Shown here piece after piece: positions 35,140 to 47,157 of a stretch of 64,000 nucleotides of DNA. The translations under genes were made by a program, and so were the position numbers. Source of the DNA: Fulvia fulva (Eukaryota; Ascomycota; Dothideomycetes; Mycosphaerellales; Mycosphaerellaceae); contig NC_063014.1 of the NCBI RefSeq assembly GCF_020509005.1, positions 4,650,001 to 4,714,000 on the forward strand. The letters are read 5' to 3'. Position 1 is the first letter of the stretch. Each line of letters opens with the position of its first letter. The notes below the pieces were generated by a model. It had not been told where the DNA came from. It did not search any database and worked only from the letters and a program-made list of their open reading frames with translations.

Positions 35140-36950
35140 GGTAGTAGGGTAGAGGGTAAGAAGCTAGTACGACTAGATATCGAAGACACTCGTCTCTCGT
35201 CTTACGAAGACGATAGTAAAGGTATCGACTTTATATAGTTTTTTAATAGTATAGCGCCTCCTCGTATAGACTAGATCGACTTTAACGATATAGACTTCGA
35301 GTACGATCTAATAAACTATAAGATCGCCGATATCGAAGTATTTAAGAGAGTAGTTACCTTACGGCCTAATACTATATCTCTTAAATTTAAGAGAACTATA
35401 GATAGGTACGCCTACTAGAAGGTCATACTCGACTACTCTCGAGCCTAGGTACGACGATATTACGAGGAACGCGATCAAGTCGACTCTAAACTCGCGAAGC
35501 TCTAAGAAGAATATAATGTCGTCTTCGAAGACCGATAGGATATAGCGACCGAACGAGATAAGATATAAGCCGATACTATAATATATTAGACATCCCAGGA
35601 AGACGCTAAGGCCCGTATCTAGACACTATAAATAGCCTTAGACAATACCGTAACTAAGGAATACTATAAGAAGATTACCGATGAGCTAGTAGGCCGTATT
35701 AATACTACTAATAGCTATCTCGAGTAAGTAGAGGACGAAGTGGACTAACTTAAGCCCAAGATTATATAGTAGGACACTAAGATCTCGTAACTTAAGATAT
35801 AAGCCCGGCTTACCGCCTTACTAAGCGAGCGAGACCGCCCGCCTACTTTCTCTAAGTAGTTACGACCCTAGTAATAGCCGTAGTAGTAGGAATAGTAGAC
35901 TACTAGTCTAGAGGGATTCCTATAAGCTAGTACCCGTCGTTCTTAGACTCTAGTAGGTAGCGGCTATCGGGCCCGTACCTATAACCGTACTACCCGCGCC
36001 GGTTCTCTCGTACCCTTAGTAGCCCGTACTAATAGTACTATAATATTTGCCGCCTAAACCGACTAACGTTTCCCCTATCCTAAAGAGTTCGACCACTTAG
36101 GCGAGCTCTCCTATATCGACTAGAAAGAGAGATATAAGGACTCTATCGCGGTACGATATACTATATAAATACCTTGCCTTAATATCTTTAACTACGTTAA
36201 GCGTTATACTCTCGGTATCTCTAGGGATATTATCCGTACGGCTATTAAGAACGACGAATATATAAGCCTCGAGGACATATAGGACGAGTTAGACGATAAC
36301 TTCGGTAACAATCCTCGAGACATTAAGCTTAAGGCTAGACGCGACCTATACTAGCTAAAGTAGAAGTACGGCTAGGAGTTTAGCGGATATATTGTCGAAT
36401 ACCGCCGCCTTAGCGCTAAGGCCGGTAAGCCTATAGTGTCGTACGAGCTATAGATTAGCCTAAACGAGTTCTAGATAAAGAAGATAGAGGACTACTAGCT
36501 TATAGACCCCGTTAGCCAGTTTATTCGTATCGCTAAAGATAAGGAAGAGGTATATAATACCGTAAAGAGTATATATAGTAAGAGGGATAAGGATAAGGAC
36601 ACCTAGTAAGGCGGTAACGGGCGTCGTAGTAGTTAAGGACAAGGCTAATAGGGCTATAGACAATAGAGTGCTAGTAAAGTAATACGAGCCGCGCCGCCTA
36701 CTATAAATAATACGCTTACGGTCTCTACGCGTACCTAGAACGCTAGCCCGGCCGTACGCCTTATCCCCTAGCGTTATACTATACTACCTAAGCTTAGAGA
36801 CGAACTCCGTAACTAGCTACGCTAGTAAGGCCGCTACTTTCGCTATCGTGAACCTAGATATACCGGCCTCGACCCCGTATATATTCTTTATAACTCCCGC
36901 GGTAAGTAGCGTACCGGCGACGTTAACCGCGAGATACCTATCGCTCTTAA
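35140..36950 (+). pseudogene. Gypsy-2 gag, RIP-inactivated
   Basis: A charged N-terminal coiled coil (about 35250-35900) is followed by a capsid-like domain at about 36060-36640. That domain includes ELSYIDWKERYKDS, then NYVKRYTLG and DELDDNFGNNPRD, the pattern of retrotransposon Gag cores. A Gly/Asn/Arg-rich linker follows. Stops are frequent and the limits are approximate. Confidence 0.7.
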
Positions 36951-37139
36951 CGCTATAACCGACGCGCTAGCCCTCTAGATCGAAGTACTACCCGTTTAGG
37001 GAAATTCCTAGCTCCTTAGTACCGTCGCGCTAAAGGAGTAATATACGAATCTACGAATTATAAACACGAAGAACAAGACCACGAGATATATACCTAAGAG
37101 GAAGAATACCTATATATAGTAATAGCTAAGAGAGACACC

Positions 37140-40100
37140 TATATACGTATATATATATAACTAACGTATAGAAAGTATATAGTATATACTAGTACTATAA
37201 CTAGTATATTAGGTAGAAAAGCAAACGTACTTACCCTCTCTAATACTAGCGCCTCCTCTAAGTTTATTGACCTAAGATTCGTTCGCGTAAACAAAGTCCC
37301 TACCTTTAAGCTAGAAAGGCTAAGACGCCTACGTATAGCTAACGGAGCGGCTATACGACTGCTCGAAGTAGTACTAATAGACGTTACTATTAGTAGCTAT
37401 ACTAGTTAAGAGCTATACTACGTTACTAACCTCGATAAGTACGACCTAGTACTAGGTATCTCCTAGCTTAAAGAACATAACCCTTTGTACAGCTTTAAAT
37501 ATAAGACTCTTAGCTTTGATAAGCCTACCTACTACTAATATTAGTACTAGAACGGTATGCCTTATACGATAATAATAGAAGGTAGTAAGCCTAAGGCGCC
37601 GAAACTAGTACTACCCGAGCTAGAACCCGATATCTATTTTATTAGCGCGGACGCCTATTATTATATAGCAAAGCAAGCCTAGAAGCGATAAGACTAGCTA
37701 GACGCTAATAAGCTCTTCGTACTATAGCCGGAGGATTTCGACGACGAGGAGTACACCTCTACCTTCGCTATATCGCTAGATAATTTAGAAATCTTTATAA
37801 ATAGGAATAAGGTATAGGACCCGAAGGCCAAGCTACCGCCCGAATATCACGACCTAGCCGATACCTTTAGGTATAAGAGCGAGTTTAAGCTACCTAAGTA
37901 CAGCCCGTCCGACTATACGATCAACTTGAAACTAGGATCAGAAGGGTAGCGACCCTATAAGAAGGCCTTTAGTATAAACCCGGATTAGCTAGTAGTCGTC
38001 AAGAAATTTATTAATAATAGTATAGCTAACGGTACGGTTGAACTATCTAAATTAGACATATCATCTCCCGTGTTAATTATTAAAAAGCTAGGAGGCGGGC
38101 TCCGCGTCTATATCGACTACCGCGCCCTAAATACTATTATAGTTAAGGACCGATACCTAATACCTCTATTAAGGAAGACACTTAAGCGAGTTTCTAAGGC
38201 CAAGTGGTTTACTAAGCTTAATATCGTCGCTATATTTAACAATATATATATCCGTAAGGGGGACGAATAGATAACCGCCTTTATTACTAGGTACGGATTA
38301 TACTAGTTTAAGGTCCTTCCGTTCGGCCTCTATAATAGCCCTAGTAGTTAGTAGCGTAAGATTAACGACATCCTCCGAGAATTCCTAGACGACTTCGCTA
38401 TAGTATACCTTAATAACGTTCTAATTTATACGGACGGCCCCTTAAATAATTATAGAGCTTACGTACAAAAGGTCCTATATAGACTACGGGATATAGGGCT
38501 ACTAGTAGATATCGACAAGTATGAATTCCACGTCAAACGGATTAAATACCTAGGCCTTATTATTACGACGGAGGGCGTTAAGATAGACTCTATAAAGATT
38601 GAAGCTATTATAAACTAGGAGGTGCCTCGTAACGTTAAGGACGTTCTTACGTCCCTTAGCTTTACTAGATTCTATAGGAAGTTTATCCACGCCTTCTCTA
38701 AAGTAACCGCGTGCCTTATAGACCTTACGAAGATAGGTAAAAAGAGCAAAGTCGACGGTAAGGTAGTTAAGAAGCTAACCTTCGTATAGACCTAATAGTA
38801 TAATATAGCCTTTAAGAAACTTAAGTAGCGCTTTAGCTAAGTAGGTATACTAGCCTATTATTAACTTAGCGAGCAGATTTAGGTAGAGATAGACTCTAGC
38901 GACTAGGTTAATATAGGGGTACTGTTATAGATAATTAACGGCGTCCTTAGACCCGTAGCGTTCTACTCGAAGAAGCTTAGTCCGTAAGAATATAACTACG
39001 ACATTTACGATAAAGAGCTACTAGCTATCGTTAAGGCGTTCGAGGAATAGTAACCGGAACTTATCGGCGCTATAGACAATAAACTAGTTCGGGTACTTAC
39101 CGATTACCGTAATCTTAAGTACTTTATAACTACTAAGTAGCCTAACCGGCGCTAGGTACGCTAGGCTAAGTTCCTGTCCTAGTTTAACTTCAAGATTACC
39201 TATCGCCCGGGCGCCTAAGGAACGAAACTAGATAGTCTTACCTATCGCTCTTAGGACATACCGGCGGGGGTAGACGATACTAGAACGTAGTATTAATAGT
39301 AGACTATTCTAAAACCCTATAACCTAGATATAGTTACTTAGTTCGCTATATAAGTATAGGACGACCTACTAATAAACAATTAAGTACTATTAATTTGCGA
39401 CTCGGACGATAAATAAGAAGACTACTATACTAGCGATATCGCTACCCCCTGGCGACTAACCCGCCCCGCCTAGCGAGACGTAATATAGCCGTTACTCGAA
39501 CTAAACGACGCCGAAGTACGTAGTAACGTCGACTCGGAACTAGATAATAGAGTCCTAGTCGAAGAGATGCCTAGTAACGAGCAACCTATCGAAGGAAGTA
39601 TAGAGCCGTTAGACGAACCTATACTACTAGAGGAACGGGAGTAAACGGAGTTATATAAAGAAAAACTATATATAGAAGTATATAATAGCCGGTCTATAAC
39701 GACACGTATACTTAAACTAAAGTCCGATCTCTAGTAGGGGATCGCTAACGTATAGCTATAATAATAGAAGATCGCCGCGTTAGATTATAAAATTATCGCG
39801 GATCGACTATACGTCGATAAAGCCTTATATATCCTAGCCTTTTAGAACCTCCGTACCCGGATAGTACGTAAATACTATAATAGTAGAGCAGCTAGCCACT
39901 AAGGTATAGCGAGGACTTTTAATCCACTATAACGGCAAAACCTCTTCTAGCCTAGTCTAGTAAGTAACGTCGTAAGATACGTACAATACTACCTAATATA
40001 TAGGCGCTCGACTCTATTAAGACTAATAAAGCAAGGCACCCTATTCCTATACTATACGCCCGGTTACGAATAGAAGTATATCGTAGTAGACTTTATCGTC

Positions 40101-41420
40101 GACCTACCCGCTAGTAAAGATCCTAATACTAGACTAATCTATAAATATATTATAATAGTTACTAATATACTAACTACACGCGTACGGCTACTCCCTACTA
40201 ATAACTTAAACGCTAAGCATACCGCTACCTTATTCTATAAGTATATATTCCCCGTATACGGCCTACTAGAGGTAGTCGTAAGCGATAGAGGTACGTAATT
40301 CGTTAGCGCGCTCTTCCGTAGACTCTACGTAAGGCTTAGTATCTACTAAAATCTTTCTATAGCCTTCTATCTAGAAACGGATAGGCAATTAGAACGTATA
40401 AACTAAGTACTCGAATAGTATATCCGCGCCTATACTAACTATTAATAAGAGAACTAGGTCGAGTTACTACCCAACGCCGAGTTCGCCCTTAATAATTACG
40501 AGTCTATAAGTACCGGAATAACTCTATTCTTTACCGACTCTAGCCGCTACCCGCGGATAGAGTTTAGTAGCCTAGCTAAACTATAAGTTATAGCTCGGGA
40601 AGTACCTAACGTCGAGGCCACTAACGCCTTAGTTAATAATATATAAGATACTTAAGTATAAATACGGCGGGTACTCGAGTCTATACGCCGCGACCGCCTA
40701 GACGAGCTACGCGACGTATATACTTTTACGTAAGTACGAATAGCTAACGCCGTAAATACTCGGCAAGCGCTAGCGCCTACCTACTAGCCTAACGATATAG
40801 TTCTACTAGATGCCTATAATATTAAGACTATACGCCTAAGTAAGAAACTCGATTATAAGTTCCTTAGACCGTTTCGAGTCGTTAGGGCCGTAGGTAGACG
40901 CTCGTATAAACTCGAACTTAGCAATAGGATATAAATCTATAACGTGTTCTATACGAGTAAGTTACGCCGCGTAGTAACTAAAGAGATGCCTAGATAATAT
41001 AAACTACTACTAGCGCCCGTAATCGTGGAACGCAAAGGCTAGGTATCGGAGGAACACGAAGTAGAGGATCTAGTAGATTCTAAGATTAGGTATAACGATA
41101 TATAGTATATAGTTATTTAGAAAGATCGTACGCGGAGCTAGGCTAAGTAGTTAGCCGTACTACCTAGATATAAGGAACTCGTAATCGCGTTGTACTAGCG
41201 ACACCTAGATAAACCTAAGCCTACCTTCGACGGACTCGATTAGCCGGTAACTAAATACGGGCTAGCGCTAATCCTCGGACCGTATATATAAACGCGGGAT
41301 AACTATAGCTTCCTCGATAAAGCTCTTAAAACTAGTACCGGTATTAGTACTAGTAATAGCCCTCTATACGCTTCGAGTATTAAACGTGTAAATGTCGTAG
41401 GAGCTCCTTATTCGAGGAGG
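37140..41420 (+). pseudogene. Gypsy-2 pol with chromodomain-like end, RIP-inactivated
   Basis: Protease-like region at about 37220-37560. RT at about 38060-38570 has [11 protein letters not shown] and the catalytic block reading YLNNVLIYTD (YLDD changed to YLNN). RNase H at about 38870-39120 has EIDSSD, FYSKKLS and LTDYRNLKYF. The integrase core at about 40070-40560 has IVVDFIVDLPASK, SDRGT and ETDRQLERIN, covering the D, D and E positions. A chromodomain-like piece at about 41055-41150 (EVEDLVDSKIRY ... YIVIWKDRTRSW) follows. Dense TAG/TAA codons sit at Gln/Trp positions. Confidence 0.85.
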
Positions 41421-41428
41421 GGGGGTAC

Positions 41429-41626
41429 TATTACGAGATAGCCCTTTTTACGAACTACCTCGTAATATAGTATCGTCGGCCGTACGCCCGCGCGCTAGCG
41501 GCCGCTAGTACCCGCTAGCTCGATTCGCGCTACTTTATCTTCTCGCGCTTCTCGCGCTCTCTTAGATAGCTCGCGTAACTATATATATCTTTGCCCGACC
41601 CTATTATAGTACTCTCGCCTATAATA
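41429..41626 (+). repeat. Gypsy-2 3' LTR
   Basis: 198 bp, TATTACGAG to CTATAATA, followed by CTCCT. It contains a GC-rich GCCCGCGCGCTAGCGGCCGC-like block in which CpG sites are intact. Confidence 0.9.
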
Positions 41627-41631
41627 CTCCT

Positions 41632-41759
41632 AAAACACCTATACTATTAACTATCGATACTATATATAGATATACGCTATCCTATTAGGTTCTTCTTTAT
41701 TTATATAATCTATAATTTCTATCTTCTACGGCTACGCAATTCGTGTCCTATTTATAATA
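41632..41759 (+). repeat. Copia-2 5' LTR, right part
   Basis: It continues the LTR after the Gypsy-2 insertion (AAAACACCTATACTATTAAC onward) and ends CTATTTATAATA. The primer binding site GGTTATAAGCCCGGGTTAG follows at 41760. Confidence 0.88.
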
Positions 41760-42268
41760 GGTTATAAGCCCGGGTTAGCCTTTAGGTCTTATAGATTGAC
41801 GTCGTAGTAGTTATTCCTCTATTATACTAAAAGGAAAGGTAGACTAGAGGCCGCCTCCGCATTATATAGGAAGCTATAGCTCGCTATAGGTGTATATTAG
41901 CCGTAAAAGGGCCTAGTAAGGCACTGTTAGACTTTAACTAACTTAGAGGGTTAGAAGAGAAGCCTATACTAATACCTTAGAAAGGTAGGCGAGCCTACTA
42001 GGAAGAGTTGCTCTTAGGACATCGTATTGTCCTTACTAACTTACTGTTCCGTCTAAGAGAGCCGTAGTGTCTTAGAACACCCTCCCCTAAGAGAGCTATA
42101 GACAGTGTCTTAGAAATACGATCCTTACGACCGACTTTCCTCGCTTTCTAGTAGATAGCTATTCTCTCTACTATCAACCTCGCGTTCGGTTCACCTCTTA
42201 TCGATCCGATCGCGTACGAACGAATACCTTTCTTCTATAGGTAGCCATCCTGTCCTATATATAAAAGT

Positions 42269-45200
42269 ATAGAGGAAACTAGATACAGCACCCTTAGTAG
42301 GAGGAGAGTAGCACCTATCGAACTAAGGACAACTAGAGGACATGGTTCTCATTAATGTAAGACTATCTTGAAGCTCAAGATGTGCTTTGGGTTGTAGATA
42401 GAAGCCATCTATTATCAAGCACACCTAGCTCCTTAACACTATCTGAGTCATTAGATCCCTTACCTAGACTTGAAGAGTCAAGATACAGTCTAGTTAGGAG
42501 GAAAGCAAATGTAAAGGCAAGATATAAGATCTTTATCTACCTTTCACAAGATGACTAAGATGAGGTGTTAGAGATGAGACAAGCTGGAGAGATCTGGCTC
42601 AAGATGAGGGCAAGGTACAGCAAGGTTCATGCTGCATATGCAATGACAGTTGTTCAAGAATTGATCAACTTCAGAATGATAGATGGCATAGCCATCAGAC
42701 AGGCCTAGGTCCACCTTAGCAATCTTGTAAGAAGGATTGCTGAAGTTGACCCAGCAGAGGCTCACTACAGAGAGCCTACAAGGAAGCTGAAGCATCTGCT
42801 TCAAGCCCTGCCTAAGGTGTATCTTAAGACCAAGAACACTATCCTGGCCTAGCCAGGACTGTCATATAAAGATTGTCTACAACTGCTTGAGTCATATGAA
42901 TCTAGGCTGGAAGTTGTATCTAAGGAAACAGCAATGTTTGTAGGAAGAGGTTTCTAGGGCAAGATCACCTGCCATCTCTGTGATGGTGATCATGTGATCA
43001 AGGATTGCCCACACCTCTCTAGAGCGAAGCATGCTGTCAGGAAGGACAAGCTCAACAGAGGAAACACCTCTGTTGCAAAGAGACAATCATCACCACCAAG
43101 AAGGAGGTCCCCATCCCCAAGCCTGAGGGACATCCTAGTGGTGATGAAAGACCTTATAAGGAAGGTGGGTGACAGCCAGAAGAAGAAAGCCTCATCTACC
43201 AAGAAGCCTGTAAGAGCCTATGCAACCTAGGAAGACTCATCAGACCCTGAGACACCATCAGAGGATGATGAAGTTGATGAGGTTGCCTATTCAACTGTGG
43301 AAGCCAAAGGCAAGTACCCCTCCTCAGAGTGGTTGCTTGACTCTTGTGCTTCATCCCAAATGACTGACCAGGATTCACTTTTCAGGACCCTGAAACCTCT
43401 TCAGAAGAGGAAGTGGATCAAGGTTGGGGGTGGCTACCTATATGCCACACATGAGGGGAGTGCAGTGATGGGTGGTCCTTCTAGGAAGCAGATTGTCTTG
43501 AAGAATGTTTTGTTTGTTCCTGGCCTTGGAGTTAGCCTTGTTTCTTAGAATCAGTTCAGCCAACAGTTTGCTGTCCAACCACCCAGTTTCACCCTCAAAT
43601 CACTTTCTGGAAAACCTGTTGTCTAGACAAAGCTGAGAGGGGGTGTTCCATTTATTCAAAGTGTTTCAGAGCAGCTTGAAGCTATGCCTCAAGCATATGC
43701 CTCTCTACAGGAGCATGACTTGGATCTGTCCAAGTTAGGTACACATTTTGAGTGTGAATTAGAACAGGCTATGACTGCCACTGAGTCGCAGGACCAGTGG
43801 AAGCTATAGCATAGAAGATGTGCATACCTTAGCAAGGGACTGCTAAGAAACCTATATAGAGTCACTGACAAGAAAGATCCTATTCCTGTTCCTTCTAAAC
43901 ACCAGAACTGCAAGGTCTGCTCCCTTACAAACATGAGGAAGTTCAAAGGACCTGCCACAGAGAGGAAAGGAGAGAGGCTAGCCCTCATCTCTATTGACAT
44001 CTGTAGGCCTTTTCAAGGTGCAGTCTTAAGACTTGGCTTCAAGTACTGGCTTAAGATTGTAGACAACTTCTTAAGGAAGAAGTGGGTAATCCCTTTGAAG
44101 GCTAGGAGTGATGCTCCTACAGCTCTAAAGGAATAGAAGGTTCAGGTAGAGAACAGCTCAAGGTGTTTTCTATCTGCAATCCGTAGTGATGGTGTAAGGG
44201 AAATTCTTTCCTTACTAAAACAGTGGGAGAAGGAGTTTGGCATTTAGATGGACATAACTGATGCCTACAACTCACTTCAGAATGGACCTGTGGAAAGGTC
44301 AATCTAAGCCTCTAAGAACACAGTGAGAGCTATGCTTGAGGACTCAAATATGCCAGTTGAATTCTGGCTAGAGGCCCTTATTGCTCAAACTGTGGTCAGA
44401 AACAGACTTCCAAATGGACCAATGATAGATGGTACTATCCTTTCACTAGAAGAAGCCTTCACTGGCCAGGTACTATCAGTTGACCATTTGAGAGTCTAGG
44501 GATGTAAAGCAGTGATCTATGTAGACCCGAGATCCTAACCTCAAGGCTTGAGAAGTGACAAGCTCATGAATAGGGGTAAAGAAGTTGTCTTTGTTGGCTA
44601 TATGGAGAACACCACAAAGTAATGGCTCTTCTGGGAGCCTGACATGAAAGCCTTCAAAACACACGGGCAAGTTGACTGGTTTGAGAATGAGAAAAGGGGT
44701 GATATGGATCTTGGCATCACCTTCACAAACCAGTCAAGCAGAGCCCTAAAGAGAAACCCCGTTAGAAGACCTCCTGCTCAGGTCTCCAGTTCATCAATGC
44801 AGCCACAGCAGCTCCAGGTAAAGCCTCTGTTTGTGCAACTTCCCTAACCTCCAAAAGACATTAGAGAGTACCAGAAGAGTGGAGTAGAGGGGACTCCAAG
44901 AAAAGAAAAGGAAGAGGAACTTGTTCAGGAGGATCAACCTCAACAGCCACCTCAGCTTATAGGCAACAAGAGGTCAAGGGGGGATGAAGATGATGGCTCT
45001 ACTAAGCATGAAGCCAAGCATCATAGGGCATTGATTGCTCAGATGTTTCATCTTGATCCAACTATAAGCTAGGTTGAGGAAATCCTGAATGATATGGAGG
45101 GATATGCATTTGCTGCTGTTAGGCAGGCTATAGCCTACCAGCAGGAAGTGCTAATCCCAAAGTCCTATAAGGAGGCAGTGGGAGACCCCAATTAGGGACA

Positions 45201-46749
45201 TATGTGGAAAGAGGCAATCCAGAAAGAACTTATTGCCTTAGGAAGCAACAACACCTTGGATCCAGTTGTACCACCAAGGGGTGCAAACCTGGTTACATCT
45301 AAGTGGGTTTTTGATGTGAAAAGAATGATCAGTAGAGCCATTAAAAAGTTCAAGGCAAGACTAGTTACAAGAGGGTTTTCATAGAAATATAGTGTTGACT
45401 TTGAAGAGACCTTTGCACCTACTGTTAGGCATGATACCCTTAGGGTCTTCATGGCTGTAGTATGTGAGAGTGATCTTGAGATGCACTAGGTGGATGTGAA
45501 CAATGCTTTCACCGAAAGCAGCCTTCTTGAAGACATCTACATGATCCTACCCCTAGGTGTTGAAATTCCACCAAATATAGTCTTTAAGGTCCTTAGAAGC
45601 CTATATAGACTGAAGCAAGCAGCTAGAGATTGGAACAAGCTCTTTGTTGCTAAGCTAGAACAGATTGGATTCACCTAGTCCCAGGTGGATCTATGCCTAC
45701 TCATCCACAGAGGAAGAGACATCATGGTCCTCACCTATATAGATGACATCCCTATTGTAGCTCTAAAGCTGTCAATTGTTCATTGGTTCAAGGCTGAATT
45801 TAGAAGAGTGTTCAAGATCAAAGATCTTAGGGAACCTGAGAAGATCCTTAGAATGAGGATTACAAGAAACAGGTCCTAAGGTACTTTGAAGCTTGATCAA
45901 GGACACTACATCTAAACTAACCTTGCCAAGATGGGCATCTCTCCAGAGAAGGCCACACCCACACTCTCACCTATAGACAGCTATAAGGATCTGAGACCTT
46001 TAGCTGCTATAGATGAGAGGTGCAACAAACAGGAGTACCACAGTTGTAATGGTACCTAGATGTGGCCAATGACAATGACAAGGCCAGACCTTGCTTTCCC
46101 CCTTAGAAGAATCAGCTTATATGTTGCTGACCCTTCAAAGTAACATCTTAGAGCTTTGAAGAAACTCTCTAGATATCTGAGATCATACCTAGACCTAGGC
46201 TTAATGTATAGAAGAGGAGGAGGTATTCTCTAGGGATACTCAGATTCTGATTATGCTATAGACAAGGCAGATAGATTCTCAATCCTTGGACATGTGTGGT
46301 TCCTTTATAGATCACCTGTGTCCTAGATAAGTAGGAAGCAGAAGTCTGTTGCCACATCAACAATGGAGGCTGAGTTCATAGCTATAAATACAGCAGCCAA
46401 GCAGTCACAGTTTCTTACTACAGTCCTTAGAGAGATGAGGTGTCCTAACCTAGTTAGAGAGTGTTCATTCTAACCTAGGATCAAGGCAAGCAAAAGTACT
46501 GTTGATGAGCTGAGACTAGTAAAGCTTATAGGTGACAACTAAGCAGCTTCGACCTTTATTAAAGATGCCTATATCTATAACAGGTCAAAGCATATTGATG
46601 TGGCATACCACTATGTTAGGAATCTCTAGTGGTAAAGGAAGATTGTAGTAGATTACTACTATACAAAGGACATAGTTGCTGATAGGCTGACTAAGCCCCT
46701 TAATGGCTAGCAGTTTCAAAACTTTGTAAGGCAGCTCTAGCTTAGATAA
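42269..46749 (+). pseudogene. Copia-2 gag-pol polyprotein, lightly RIP-mutated
   Basis: Homologous to the Copia-1 polyprotein. The start codon position now reads ATA (42269-42271), and the frame there differs from the main frame, so a small indel lies before about 42990. Zinc knuckle CHLCDGDHVIKDC is intact at about 42970-43008. Protease has D-S-C-A near 43338. GAG-pre-integrase and integrase lie at about 43800-44500 (CGPF now CRPF). RT at about 45290-45780 has VDVNNAFTESSLLEDIYM and intact YIDDIPIV. RNase H is at about 46240-46700 (SDSDYA, EAEFIA, KHIDVAYHYVR). The end is TAA 46747-46749. Most breaks are single TAG codons at Gln or Trp positions. Confidence 0.9.
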
Positions 46750-46783
46750 GGGATTGTTTAAGACCTTCTGACCTGAGTGGGAG

Positions 46784-47005
46784 TGTTAAGAATATATAGG
46801 TCATAGGGTCAACATTAGGTGCTTAGGGGGATTAGTAATTAGGGCTTGCTAGTCAAGTCCTAAGTGCAGCTGTCTCTCCTAAAACACCTACACTATTAAC
46901 TAGCGATACTGTACATAGATACACGCTATCCTATTAGGTCCTTCTTCATTTATATAATCTGTAATTCCTATCTTCTACGGCTACGCAATCCGTACCTATA
47001 TAATA
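46784..47005 (+). repeat. Copia-2 3' LTR
   Basis: 222 bp, starts TGTTAAGAAT after the purine tract CCTGAGTGGGAG and ends CTATATAATA. Its first half differs completely from the Copia-1 LTR, while both ends and the GATACACGCTATCCTATTAG core are shared. Confidence 0.9.
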
Positions 47006-47157
47006 CGGGCGTATACCCTTCGTACCTCCCTTAAGACGGTCACCGGCTCTCTAGTACTACATCTCTAGTGCCTCTTATAACGCGCCTTCGGCGCAATTAG
47101 TATGCTTAGCATCGTATACGCGAATACGCGTACGATTAACGTTATTCGTACCTACTA
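47006..47157. other. Spacer between Copia-2 and Pogo-2
   Basis: 152 bp, RIP-mutated, no gene. It contains a GCGCCTTCGGCGC hairpin near 47081 and CGCGAATACGCG near 47119. Confidence 0.6.

Larger units (their letters stand above)
34492..41626 (+). mobile_element. Gypsy-2, Ty3/Gypsy element inside the Copia-2 LTR
   Basis: 7.1 kb with LTRs at 34492 to about 34688 and 41429-41626 (TATTACGAG...CTATAATA). The target duplication is CTTCT/CTCCT at 34487-34491 and 41627-41631, with one C to T change. A run of G (GAGGAGGGGGGGTAC) precedes the 3' LTR. The element is heavily RIP-mutated, although it must be younger than Copia-2. Confidence 0.93.
34395..47005 (+). mobile_element. Copia-2, LTR retrotransposon split by Gypsy-2
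   Basis: The 5' LTR starts at 34395 (TATTAAGAAT), is cut at 34491 by Gypsy-2 and resumes at 41627/41632 to end at 41759. The internal region runs from 41760 to 46783 and the 3' LTR occupies 46784-47005. Flanking 5-mers are TAAGC (34390-34394) and CGGGC (47006-47010). They differ only by transitions, so they could be a RIP-mutated target duplication. The internal region is homologous to Copia-1. Confidence 0.9.
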
